Positions 17,061-24,833 of a stretch of 64,000 bases of DNA are shown here, piece after piece. The DNA comes from an uncultured Oscillospiraceae bacterium (GTDB lineage Bacteria > Bacillota > Clostridia > Oscillospirales > Oscillospiraceae). Where the stretch lies: positions 1 through 64,000 of the forward strand of contig CAKTHQ010000009.1 in assembly GCA_934565415.1 (NCBI GenBank), given 5' to 3'. A model generated the notes under the pieces. The model was not told where the DNA came from. It saw nothing but the letters and a program-made list of their open reading frames with translations, and did no database searches. Positions within the stretch are counted from its first letter, which is position 1; each line of letters begins with the position of its first letter. The translations under genes were made by a program, and so were the position numbers.

Positions 17061-18710
17061 TCACCCAATGGAAGCCCGGAAAGCTTCGTGCTCCTGCAGC
17101 GTCCGGGAGAAGTGGTGTACGCCGGTATTGGGATCCAGTACATAGTAGTAGTAATCCGTATCCTGGGGCTCCAAGGCAGCCTTGATGCTGTTCAGGCCCG
17201 GGTTGGCAATGGGTCCCGGAGTCAGGCCGGTGTTCGTGTAGGTGTTGTAGGGGCTGTCTACCTGCAGGTCTGCCTGAGTCAGATCGGTTTTGCCGTCCAA
17301 AGCATAGACAATAGCGGCGTCGATGTTCAGGTAGGCGGGAGTTGCGCCCCAGGCAAACAGACGGTTGTAGATGACGGAAGCCACGGTGTAGCCTTCTTCA
17401 GCGCTGGCAGTCTCCTTTTCGATCAGGGAGGCCACGGTGATCACATCGGCCATAGTCATCTGATGCTCCGCAATATAGTCGGCACTCCGTCCGTTCTTGC
17501 GCATCATTTCGCTGATGTGCTCGTTCAGGGTCGCCAGCTCATCTTGCAGGCTTTCATCCACCCGCTTATTGAAGTTGCTCAGCATTTTGCCCAGAACATT
17601 TGCAGGGGTATCGTTGGTATAGAATTCGTAGGTATCCGGGAACAGGTAACCCTCCAGGCAGTACTTGTCGCCCCGGGTGAGCCCATCCAGGAACCAATAG
17701 TCGTCCAGCTCTCCGTTGGCAGCATAATCGGCCAGGGACTCCACGGTGCATACCCGTTTCTGCTGCAGCAGCTCGAAAATCTGGCGGCAGCTGTAGCCTT
17801 CGGGGATCATAACCGTCACTACAGTACGCTGGGAGCTGGGGGACATCATGTTTACCAGGGCGTGATAATCATACAGGGAATTCAGTTCCCAGATGCCGGG
17901 TTGGATCTCCCCATCGTCTACGGCAAAGCTGCAGTAGAGCTTAAAAAGGCCGGGGTACCGGATGAGCCCTGCCCGCTGGAGCTTGTCTGCAATGGAGTCG
18001 ATATCGTCGGCAGCGGTAATCGTCAGGGTGACGGGGTTATCCTCCCGCCCAAAGGCCAGTACATCTGCGGCACAGACCCAGGCCATTCTGCCCAGGGTTA
18101 CGCCGATAGCTACGGTAATGGCAATCCAGACAATGGTAACAAGAATGTTCGGAATGCCCCAGAGGCCCTCGCCGGTTTTGTTTTTCGGCCGCCCTTTTTT
18201 GGCGGGGTGGGGCTTTAAAGGTGCCGCCGCTTCTTCCTTCGGGGCGGCATCAAACAGCTCCTGAAAATCCTGGTCCTCTTCCGTCAGCTCCTTGGGCTCC
18301 GGATCGGCTTCTCCCGCCGGGTCCGCTTCATGCAAAAAGGACAGGTCCGGGTCGGTTAAAAGGAAATCGTCGGAAGGACTCCCGGTTTCCGGGCTTTCCG
18401 GAGTTGAGGGGGCCTCCGGAACCGTGGGGGCAGCCGATTCTTCCGGCGCTTCCGGCAGGGTAAAGCCCTCGTCTAGAGGTGTTTCACCCCCTGCAAAGTC
18501 CGGGTCCACAGGCTCTTGGGGCTGGGATTCTTCCGGAAAAAGTGTTTCGTCCAGGGAGAGCCAATCGGTGTTTTCCGTCTCCGGGGGGGGCTCCTCCGGC
18601 TGGCGGTTTAGAAATCGGCCCTGGTAGCCCTTGGATTCTCCGGGCTGCCGGGCATCATCCTTGGCCAGAAACTTAGGGCTGCCCGGCTCACGGGAAGGTG
18701 TATCGCTCAT
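17061..18710 (-). CDS. mltG: endolytic murein transglycosylase MltG (YceG-like)
   Basis: MltG cleaves nascent glycan strands at the membrane and helps set strand length. The 549-residue protein has a long acidic, Pro-rich, probably disordered cytoplasmic region (about 1-185), one membrane helix (about 188-212), a LysM-like part, and the YceG domain with the catalytic-glutamate region ASLIEKETA near 427-435 and the signature YNTYTNTGLTPGPIANPG near 500. The cytoplasmic tail is unusually long compared with the Escherichia coli protein but is common in Clostridia. It starts 14 nt after the DJ-1/PfpI gene. Confidence 0.92.
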   Translation of the reverse strand: MSDTPSREPGSPKFLAKDDARQPGESKGYQGRFLNRQPEEPPPETENTDWLSLDETLFPEESQPQEPVDPDFAGGETPLDEGFTLPEAPEESAAPTVPEAPSTPESPETGSPSDDFLLTDPDLSFLHEADPAGEADPEPKELTEEDQDFQELFDAAPKEEAAAPLKPHPAKKGRPKNKTGEGLWGIPNILVTIVWIAITVAIGVTLGRMAWVCAADVLAFGREDNPVTLTITAADDIDSIADKLQRAGLIRYPGLFKLYCSFAVDDGEIQPGIWELNSLYDYHALVNMMSPSSQRTVVTVMIPEGYSCRQIFELLQQKRVCTVESLADYAANGELDDYWFLDGLTRGDKYCLEGYLFPDTYEFYTNDTPANVLGKMLSNFNKRVDESLQDELATLNEHISEMMRKNGRSADYIAEHQMTMADVITVASLIEKETASAEEGYTVASVIYNRLFAWGATPAYLNIDAAIVYALDGKTDLTQADLQVDSPYNTYTNTGLTPGPIANPGLNSIKAALEPQDTDYYYYVLDPNTGVHHFSRTLQEHEAFRASIG

Positions 18711-18724
18711 ATGGTCTCCTTTCC

Positions 18725-19267
18725 TCAGCGGATCACAATCTGTTTGGCTACTTTTTCGGAAGCCTCAGGTCCACGCAGTGCTTTGATGAGCTCCAGGGCA
18801 AAGGGAACGGCACACCCGGCAGAGGTGCCGGTAATGAGCTTCCCATCCCGGACGGCGGAGGCCCCGGGAATCATGTTGGCTCTGCCCATGCCGCCCTCGC
18901 AGCCGGGGTAGCAGGTGGCGTTTTTCCCATCGGGGATACCCAGGTCCGCCAAAACCGTGGGTCCGGCGCAGATGGCGGCAACGAATTTCCCGTGTTCCCA
19001 GCCATAGCGCAGGGCATCCAGGGCGGCCTGGCTGGCCCGGGCGCTGGCAACGCCCCCCAGACCGCCGGGGAGAACAATCATCTCCATGCTCTCCAAGTCC
19101 ATATCCTCCGGCAGAATGTCAGCTTCGACGCCAATTTTGTGGCTGCCCAAAACGGTTTTTCCCGTAATGCCCACGGTCTGTACTTCAATTCCGGCACGGC
19201 GCATCAGGTCTACGGGAGCGATGGCCTCCACTTCTTCAAAGCCGGTTCCCAGTAATACATATACCAT
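18725..19267 (-). CDS. DJ-1/PfpI family protein
   Basis: A 180-residue class I glutamine-amidotransferase-like protein of the DJ-1/PfpI superfamily. It has the N-terminal acidic residue region GFEEVEAI (about 9-16) and the nucleophile elbow AAICAGPTVLADL with Cys at about 102. Members act as glyoxalases or deglycases, proteases or chaperones; the thiazole-biosynthesis-type name ThiJ is historical. Its activity here cannot be told from sequence. It lies 3 nt after tmk and 14 nt before mltG, in the same operon. Confidence 0.85.
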   Translation of the reverse strand: MVYVLLGTGFEEVEAIAPVDLMRRAGIEVQTVGITGKTVLGSHKIGVEADILPEDMDLESMEMIVLPGGLGGVASARASQAALDALRYGWEHGKFVAAICAGPTVLADLGIPDGKNATCYPGCEGGMGRANMIPGASAVRDGKLITGTSAGCAVPFALELIKALRGPEASEKVAKQIVIR

Positions 19268-19270
19268 ACT

Positions 19271-19939
19271 TTAATCCTCCAGGCAATTCATAACATAGTG
19301 GTAGATTTCCGCGTGAATGTCTTCAATATTGCGCATCTTTCCGTCCTTCACGCAGGAGACAAGCGTCCAGCCGTAGTACTCAGCGGCAGCCCGGCCCATC
19401 CGGCGGCTTTCCCGCAAATAAGCGGTATCCGCTTCGTGTATATCCGCATGGGTGCCGGTAGCAGCCTCCCGGGAACGCAGGAGCATCTCCGTAAAGTCCG
19501 TAGGTACATCCAGGTAGAGTACCAGGTCCGGCTTTGGAAGCCCCATGTGGTCGTATTCCAGTTCGTACAGCCACTTGAGGAAATCCTTCCGTTTTTCCTC
19601 CGGCTCCTTTCCGGCCTGGTGGACGGCGTTGGAAGTGGTATATCGGTCGGAAACCACGAGACCCCCTTCTTCGTACCATTTCCCCCAAACCTTCTTATAG
19701 GAGGCGTACCGGTCTACAGCGTAAAAGGTGGAGGCGGCGTAGGCGTTTACATCGCTGGGATGCAAGCCGAATTCACCTCCCAGGTACATCCGGATCAGGG
19801 CGGAGCTGGGCTCCTGGTACTGGGGGAACACCAGCTTTTGGAATGCGATCCGGTCATTTTGCAAATGCTCTGTCAAAAGGCGGAACTGGGTGGACTTTCC
19901 GGACCCGTCCGTGCCTTCAATTACGATCAGTTTACCCAT
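19271..19939 (-). CDS. tmk: thymidylate kinase family protein
   Basis: dTMP kinase converts dTMP to dTDP in DNA precursor synthesis. The 222-residue protein has the P-loop IEGTDGSGKST at about 6-16, a DR-type segment VVSDRYTTSN near 95-104, and PDLVLYLDVP near 135-144. The ATG at 19939 gives the canonical MGKLIVIEG start; an in-frame ATG at 19990 would place 17 extra residues over the promoter region and is rejected. It is the first gene of the tmk, PfpI, mltG, U32 operon. Some Clostridia carry a second thymidylate-kinase-like protein, so it may not be the only one. Confidence 0.87.
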   Translation of the reverse strand: MGKLIVIEGTDGSGKSTQFRLLTEHLQNDRIAFQKLVFPQYQEPSSALIRMYLGGEFGLHPSDVNAYAASTFYAVDRYASYKKVWGKWYEEGGLVVSDRYTTSNAVHQAGKEPEEKRKDFLKWLYELEYDHMGLPKPDLVLYLDVPTDFTEMLLRSREAATGTHADIHEADTAYLRESRRMGRAAAEYYGWTLVSCVKDGKMRNIEDIHAEIYHYVMNCLED

Positions 19940-19980
19940 ATTTCTGTCCTTCCATTGATCGGGAATCAATAATCCAATAG

Positions 19981-20009
19981 AATATATCACATTTTGGCCC
20001 TTTTGTCCA
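19981..20009 (-). promoter_or_regulatory. sigma-A promoter for the tmk-mltG-U32 operon
   Basis: On the minus strand TGGACA (20004-20009), a 17-nt spacer and TATATT (19981-19986). It is divergent from the promoter of the PfkB gene. Confidence 0.65.
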
Positions 20010-20058
20010 CACGAAAGGAAAAACCCTTTCTGAATTTTCTGTGTTGATACGGAAATGA

Positions 20059-20087
20059 TTGAAAAATAGGGTTTCCTTTTGTATAAT
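20059..20087 (+). promoter_or_regulatory. sigma-A promoter for the PfkB-amylase operon
   Basis: TTGAAA (20059-20064), a 17-nt spacer and perfect TATAAT (20082-20087), 60 nt before the start codon. Confidence 0.85.
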
Positions 20088-20146
20088 GGAGTTTATCATT
20101 TTTCTGCGCCCGAAAGGGGCAGGGGAACAGGAAAGGAACGAAAGAT

Positions 20147-21079
20147 ATGGGTATTGTTGTGATTGGAGCGGTTTTTGTGGATATTAAAGGATATCCCAAG
20201 GCCAATTATATTCCCGGCGGCCGAAATGCGGGCAAGGTAGAGCAGATCTACGGCGGCGTGTCCCGGAATGTGACGGAGGACATTGCCAACTGTGAGCTGC
20301 GTCCAACCTATATCAGCCTGGTAGACGATACGCCTACCGGAGAAGATGTAATCCGGCAGCTGAGCAACCACAAGGTCAATACCAAGTACATTCGGCGGGT
20401 GCCGGACGGTATGGGTACCTGGCTGGCAGTATTCAATAACGATGGAGATGTGGTGGCCTCTATTTCCAAGCGGCCGGACTTGATGCCCATCCTCAGCATT
20501 CTGGAGAAGTCCGGGGATGAGATTTTTGAAAATGCGGACAGCATTGTGCTGGAAGTAGATATTGATAAAGCTATCTTTAAGAAGACTCTGGCTCTGGCGG
20601 AAAAGTATCATAAGCCCGTTTTTGGCGTGGTGGCCAATATGAGCATTGGCCTGGAACGCCGGGACTTTTTAAAGCAGCTGTCTGCCTTTGTGTGCAACAG
20701 GCAGGAAGCCGGGCTCCTGTTCTGCATGGACTTCTCGGAGAACACCCCGGAGGAAATGGTTGACATCGTCTCCGAAAAGGTGATTCAGGCCCAGATTCCC
20801 AAACTCATTGTCACCATGGGCGCCGAGGGCGCCGTATATGCGGATATGAACGGCGACAAGGGCCTGTGCCCTGCCCGGCAGGTGGAGGTCAAGGATACTA
20901 CCGGCGCCGGAGATTCCTTCTGCGCCGGAGTGGCGGTGGGTCTGACCTACGGCAAGGGCCTGGCCCAGGCTTGCCAGATTGGTACCCACCTGGCAGCCTC
21001 CGTTATTGCCACACTGGAGAATGTCTGCCCACGATTCCTGCCAAGGGAGCTGGGGCTCGACATGGATGTGCCGGACTAA
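20147..21079 (+). CDS. PfkB/ribokinase-family carbohydrate kinase
   Basis: A 310-residue ATP-dependent kinase of the ribokinase superfamily. The catalytic motif DTTGAGDSFCAGVAVGL lies near 251-267, with the base Asp at about 257, and an ATP-contact motif VTMGAEGAVYAD near 222-233. The substrate could be a sugar, nucleoside or pseudouridine; the sequence does not decide. It is the first gene of an operon with a pyridoxamine kinase, a GNAT and an amylase, and starts from a clear sigma-A promoter. It ends 4 nt before the second kinase. Confidence 0.88.
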   Translation: MGIVVIGAVFVDIKGYPKANYIPGGRNAGKVEQIYGGVSRNVTEDIANCELRPTYISLVDDTPTGEDVIRQLSNHKVNTKYIRRVPDGMGTWLAVFNNDGDVVASISKRPDLMPILSILEKSGDEIFENADSIVLEVDIDKAIFKKTLALAEKYHKPVFGVVANMSIGLERRDFLKQLSAFVCNRQEAGLLFCMDFSENTPEEMVDIVSEKVIQAQIPKLIVTMGAEGAVYADMNGDKGLCPARQVEVKDTTGAGDSFCAGVAVGLTYGKGLAQACQIGTHLAASVIATLENVCPRFLPRELGLDMDVPD

Positions 21080-21083
21080 AGCC

Positions 21084-21896
21084 ATGTATAAGCGAATTTT
21101 AACGGTGCAGGACCTGTCCTGCCTGGGCCACTGCTCCGGGGCGGTGGCGCTGCCGGTGCTCTCCGCCTGGGGGTACGAAACCTGCCTGTTGCCCACGGCT
21201 TTGCTCTCCACCCACACCGGCTTTCCGAATCCCTATATCTGCCACCTGACGGACGCCGCCCCCAAAATTGCAGACCATTGGCGGGGCCAGGGCATCCGGT
21301 TCGACGGCATTCTAACCGGTTACCTGGGAAGCAGGGCGGATATCCAAAATGTATGCAGCCTGATGGATCTGGTGGGAATCCGCATCGTTGACCCTGCCAT
21401 GGCAGACCATGGGCGGCTATACAGGGGCCTGGATGAAAACTATGTGGAAGCAATGAGAACACTCTGCCACAAGGCGGATATTTTGCTTCCCAATGTAACG
21501 GAGGCGGCAATCCTGACCGGGCAGTCTGTGCCCGAAACCATGACGGAAGAAAAGGCCGCCCGGCTTTTAAAGGCGCTGCCCAATGAGCGGGCCGTTTTGA
21601 CCGGCGCCATCCAGGAACCGAACCTGACCGGCATAGCGGTAAAGGACGGGAAGAGCATCACCTTTTACCGGCACGAAAAGGTTCCCGGGGCTTATAGCGG
21701 TACGGGGGACCTGTATGCCGCCTGCTTTGCAGGGGCCTTACTGCGGGGGGACAGCCTTTTGGATGCCGCCGCCTTTGCTGCCGCCTTTACAGGGGACTGC
21801 GTCCGGGAAACGGTCAAGGATCCGGCAAGATGCTACGGCATTAAATTTGAACCGCTGCTATGGAAGATCATGAAAAAAGCGGGGGAATGGCAATGA
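21084..21896 (+). CDS. pyridoxamine/pyridoxal kinase
   Basis: A 270-residue kinase of the ribokinase superfamily resembling PdxY/PdxK-type B6 salvage kinases. It begins RILTVQDLSCLGHCSG and has FDGILTGYLGS near 72-82, ADILLPNVTEAAILTG near 131-146, and the catalytic SGTGDLYAACFAGALL near 205-220 with Asp as the base. It makes pyridoxal 5'-phosphate from B6 vitamers, which the PLP enzyme SerC needs; the nearby serC is a plausible but unproved link. The ATG at 21084 follows the previous stop by 4 nt; the reading frame open from 20979 lies inside the upstream gene and is rejected. It overlaps the GNAT gene by 4 nt. Confidence 0.85.
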   Translation: MYKRILTVQDLSCLGHCSGAVALPVLSAWGYETCLLPTALLSTHTGFPNPYICHLTDAAPKIADHWRGQGIRFDGILTGYLGSRADIQNVCSLMDLVGIRIVDPAMADHGRLYRGLDENYVEAMRTLCHKADILLPNVTEAAILTGQSVPETMTEEKAARLLKALPNERAVLTGAIQEPNLTGIAVKDGKSITFYRHEKVPGAYSGTGDLYAACFAGALLRGDSLLDAAAFAAAFTGDCVRETVKDPARCYGIKFEPLLWKIMKKAGEWQ

Positions 21897-22564
21897 AACA
21901 GGAACCAACTCTAAAAACGAAACGAATGCTTCTGCGCCCTATGTCTATGGAGCGGCTGGAACAAAAAATTCAAGAGGACAGGGATCCAGAAATGCGCAAG
22001 GCCTACAGAGAAATGAGGGACCTTTGCCTGAAAAACCCGGAAGCGTATCTTTGGGCCATTCCCTGGGAGATGATTTTAAAATCCAATCATACTCCCATTG
22101 GGGACCTGTGCTTCAAGGGCGCCCCCCAAAAGGGCACGGTAGAGCTGGGCTATGGCCTGGAAAAGGAATACGAGGGCCAGGGGCTCATGTCCGAGGCGGT
22201 AGGTGCTATGCTGGACTGGGCCTTCGGGCAGGAAAACGTATATGCCGTTGAGGCAGAGACCGATCCAGACAACCTGGCCTCCCAGAGAATCCTGGGAAAA
22301 TACAAGTTTGTTCCTTGCGGACAGGGAGAAGAAGGGCCCCGGTTCCGCAGAGAAAAACCGGTACTCAGTTGGCTGACGATATATCTCTGCTTTGGCCTGC
22401 CCATCGGGCTTGTACTTGGGGTGCTGATGAGTCATCCGATCCTTGGAATGTGTACCGGGATGGCGTTTGCCGCCTGCCTGGGAGTGGCTATGGACGCAGC
22501 CGAGAAGAAACGAAGGGCACTTATCTTGGGAGAGGAGAAAAAGGACAATGGCATGGTACGATGA
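21893..22564 (+). CDS. GNAT-family N-acetyltransferase with C-terminal membrane segment
   Basis: A 223-residue protein. The first 150 residues form a GNAT domain of the RimJ/RimL type (RMLLRPMSMERLEQ at the start; acetyl-CoA loop YEGQGLMSEAVGAMLDWAF near 94-112). A hydrophobic region at about 155-200 could span the membrane twice, ending in a charged tail, which is unusual for this family. The ATG at 21893 overlaps the kinase stop (ATGA); an ATG at 21887 is an alternative. The substrate is unknown. Its end overlaps the amylase start by 17 nt. Confidence 0.8.
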   Translation: MKQEPTLKTKRMLLRPMSMERLEQKIQEDRDPEMRKAYREMRDLCLKNPEAYLWAIPWEMILKSNHTPIGDLCFKGAPQKGTVELGYGLEKEYEGQGLMSEAVGAMLDWAFGQENVYAVEAETDPDNLASQRILGKYKFVPCGQGEEGPRFRREKPVLSWLTIYLCFGLPIGLVLGVLMSHPILGMCTGMAFAACLGVAMDAAEKKRRALILGEEKKDNGMVR

Positions 22565-24134
22565 AGCTATTTTTTATCACATTTATCCCTTGGGGCTGAC
22601 CGGCGCGCCGAAGCATAATGACTATGGAACGCCTCAGCACAGGCTGAATACCCTTTTCCCTTGGGTGGATCATATTGCACGGCTTCATTGCAACGCCCTG
22701 TACATTGGTCCTCTGTTTGAATCCGTTGGCCACGGCTACGAAACCACCGATTACCGGAAGCTGGACAGCCGCCTGGGCACCAACGAGGACCTGAAGGCAT
22801 TTGTAAAATACTGCCACGAAAAGGGGATCCGGGTGGTGCTGGACGGCGTATTCAACCACACGGGCCGGGATTTCTTCGCCTTCCGGGACTTGCAGCAGAA
22901 CCGGGAAAGTTCCCGGTATCGGGACTGGTACTGCAATGTAAACTTCTGCGGGGATACGGAGTATCACGACGGCTTCTCCTACGAAAACTGGGGCGGCTAT
23001 AATCTTCTGGCCAAGCTGAACCAGGGAAATTCGGAGGTCCGGGAATATCTGTGCGATACGGTCCGTTTCTGGGTGTCGGAATTCGACATTGACGGCATCC
23101 GCCTGGATGCGGCAGATGTACTGGACTTTGACTTTATGCGGGAGCTGAGGCGGACGGCAGACACGGTCAAGGCGGAGTTCTGGCTCATGGGCGAGGTGAT
23201 CCACGGGGATTACGGCCGCTGGCTGGAGCCGGGAATGCTCCACAGCGTCACCAACTATCGGCTCCACAAGGCCCTGTATTCCGGCCACAACGACCACAAT
23301 TACTTTGAGATTGCCCATACCGTTCGGGAGACCAACCTGAAATGGAAGCTCTATAACTTTGTAGACAACCACGATGTGGCCCGGATTGCCTCCAAACTCA
23401 ATGCCAAGTCCGCATTTCTGCCCGTTCATGTGCTGCTGTATACCTTGCCCGGCATTCCTTCTGTCTACTATGGGTCTGAATTCGGCATTGAGGGAAAAAA
23501 GGAGCGTTGGTCCGATGACTCCCTGCGGCCGGAGCTGCACCTGGAGGATTTCCGGGGAAATGACCGGGCGGCCCTCATTGCATCCCTGGGAAAGCTCCGG
23601 GCCTGTGTCCCCGCCTTTGCCTACGGGGGATACGAGCAAAGACAACTGACCAACAAGACCTACGCCTTTACCAGGAGCCTGGAGGGGATAATGGCCCTGG
23701 TGACGGTAAACAACGCCAACGAACCTGGCGAAATATCCGTTTCCGGCCTGCCGGATGGGAATTATGTCGGCTGGCTGACAGGGGAGAGGCGCCAAAGCCG
23801 GGATGGGAGCTTCCATGTGACTCTGCCGCCCCACGGCGGGGAAATCTGGCTGCCGGAAGCGCTGGACCTGACTGTACCGGAACCCGTCAAGATCCATTGT
23901 GAGCCCGCCCCCCAGAAGCAATCCGCTGCCGCAGCACAACCGCAGGGGGAGCAACCCCGGCTGGAACCCAAAATGGCGCAAAAGCCCTATGAGGAAATGA
24001 CCGTAGAGGAGCTGCAGCAGGCAATTCTCCAGAAAATGGCCAACAACGGCCCTATCTCAGACCGGATGTATCAGGATGTTGCAGAAAACGTATATCGGGA
24101 TTCTCTCTTAAATTGGGTAAAGAGCTTCCGGTAA
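22548..24134 (+). CDS. GH13 alpha-amylase family glycosidase, cytoplasmic
   Basis: A 528-residue glycoside hydrolase of family GH13. The four conserved regions are visible: DGVFNHTG near 97-104, GIRLDAADVL with the nucleophile Asp at about 187, the acid/base Glu in LMGEVIHG near 216, and FVDNHDV with the third Asp near 275. A beta-sandwich domain follows. The last 85 or so residues are a Pro/Gln-rich linker and a helical tail (MTVEELQQAILQKM) not typical of the family. There is no signal peptide, so it probably acts on imported malto-oligosaccharides or storage glucan, like cyclomaltodextrinases. Bases 23518-23590 recur at the left edge of the window. Confidence 0.9.
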   Translation: MAWYDEAIFYHIYPLGLTGAPKHNDYGTPQHRLNTLFPWVDHIARLHCNALYIGPLFESVGHGYETTDYRKLDSRLGTNEDLKAFVKYCHEKGIRVVLDGVFNHTGRDFFAFRDLQQNRESSRYRDWYCNVNFCGDTEYHDGFSYENWGGYNLLAKLNQGNSEVREYLCDTVRFWVSEFDIDGIRLDAADVLDFDFMRELRRTADTVKAEFWLMGEVIHGDYGRWLEPGMLHSVTNYRLHKALYSGHNDHNYFEIAHTVRETNLKWKLYNFVDNHDVARIASKLNAKSAFLPVHVLLYTLPGIPSVYYGSEFGIEGKKERWSDDSLRPELHLEDFRGNDRAALIASLGKLRACVPAFAYGGYEQRQLTNKTYAFTRSLEGIMALVTVNNANEPGEISVSGLPDGNYVGWLTGERRQSRDGSFHVTLPPHGGEIWLPEALDLTVPEPVKIHCEPAPQKQSAAAAQPQGEQPRLEPKMAQKPYEEMTVEELQQAILQKMANNGPISDRMYQDVAENVYRDSLLNWVKSFR

Positions 24135-24143
24135 AACCCTCTT

Positions 24144-24168
24144 GCGGGGGCGATGCTCGCATCGCCCC
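24144..24168 (+). terminator. perfect hairpin after the amylase gene
   Basis: GGGGGCGATGC and GCATCGCCCCC form an 11-bp stem with a 2-base gap, 10 nt after the stop codon. No T-run follows, so it may instead be one of the GGGCGATG-type intergenic repeats of gut Clostridia. The rest of 24169-24305 is AT-rich without recognised features. Confidence 0.5.
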
Positions 24169-24305
24169 CTATAGTGTAATTTCTGAGGCAAAGGTGTTCT
24201 TTTTAGCGTAAAAATTTGAAAATTATTGGATAGGGGAGAATGGCGCCGATTTTTCATCCCTAAAAAAGTCGAAAATAAAAAATTCATATTTTTTGAAAAA
24301 AGTGC

Positions 24306-24334
24306 TTGCATTTTCTGGAAAGCCGTGCTATAAT
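24306..24334 (+). promoter_or_regulatory. sigma-A promoter for the tRNA pair
   Basis: TTGCAT (24306-24311), a 17-nt spacer ending in TGC, and TATAAT (24329-24334), 31 nt ahead of the first tRNA. Confidence 0.9.
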
Positions 24335-24365
24335 ACCCAAGCTGTTGGCGAACAGCAATAGATAT

Positions 24366-24442
24366 CCGGGTGTGGCGAAGTTTGGTATCGCGCTTGAATG
24401 GGGTTCAAGAGGCCGCTGGTTCGAATCCAGTCACTCGGACCA
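24366..24442 (+). tRNA. tRNA-Pro (GGG anticodon)
   Basis: A full cloverleaf with encoded CCA: acceptor CCGGGTG/CACTCGG with one G-T pair, D-arm GCGA/TCGC, anticodon stem CTTGA/TCAAG with loop ATGGGGT giving anticodon GGG (proline codon CCC, and CCU by wobble), and T-arm GCTGG/CCAGT with loop TTCGAAT. Confidence 0.93.
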
Positions 24443-24498
24443 TTCCCATGGAGCTTTGCGCTTCATGGGAATCTCCTAAAAAAATAACGCTTGGGTAT
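24443..24498 (+). other. inter-tRNA spacer with a hairpin
   Basis: The 56-nt spacer contains TTCCCATG paired with CATGGGAA directly after the CCA of tRNA-Pro. It may guide 3' processing of the dicistronic precursor. A weak T-run makes a terminator unlikely. Confidence 0.5.
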
Positions 24499-24574
24499 GC
24501 GGGTGTAGCTCATCCGGTAGAGCGCCACCTTGCCAAGGTGGAGGTAGCGAGTTCGAGCCTCGTCACCCGCTCCA
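24499..24574 (+). tRNA. tRNA-Gly (GCC anticodon)
   Basis: A full cloverleaf with encoded CCA: acceptor GCGGGTG/CACCCGC, anticodon stem CCACC/GGTGG with loop TTGCCAA giving anticodon GCC, and T-arm loop TTCGAGC. Confidence 0.96.
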
Positions 24575-24578
24575 TTTT

Positions 24579-24608
24579 CCTCTTCATCGTTTGATGAAGA
24601 GGTTTTTT
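24579..24608 (+). terminator. terminator of the tRNA operon
   Basis: CCTCTTCATC, a GTTT loop and GATGAAGAGG, followed by TTTTTT. Confidence 0.93.
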
Positions 24609-24751
24609 GTTTTTCTAAAACGCAACAGTTTTTCAAATATGAAATAAATAAATGCATATCGAAAGCTGAATAATTGAATTTGCTACAGCAAAACCTGCAA
24701 TATGCACATAAGAACGGGAAAAATGAAACACGATTCCGACAAAATTTCATA

Positions 24752-24780
24752 TTGTATTCTTTCTCGCTTGGTGGTATGAT
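24752..24780 (+). promoter_or_regulatory. sigma-A promoter for the serine operon
   Basis: TTGTAT (24752-24757), a 17-nt spacer and TATGAT (24775-24780), 53 nt before the apgM start. Confidence 0.75.
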
Positions 24781-24833
24781 ATTCCATATATCCGCTGGAA
24801 ACGATTTGGGGCGGGTGAAGGGAGAGAAAAACC

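Noticed and set aside
15893-17185. 430-codon open frame on the plus strand opposite the U32 peptidase gene
   Set aside because: It is antisense to a well-conserved protein and has unusual Gly/His-rich composition.
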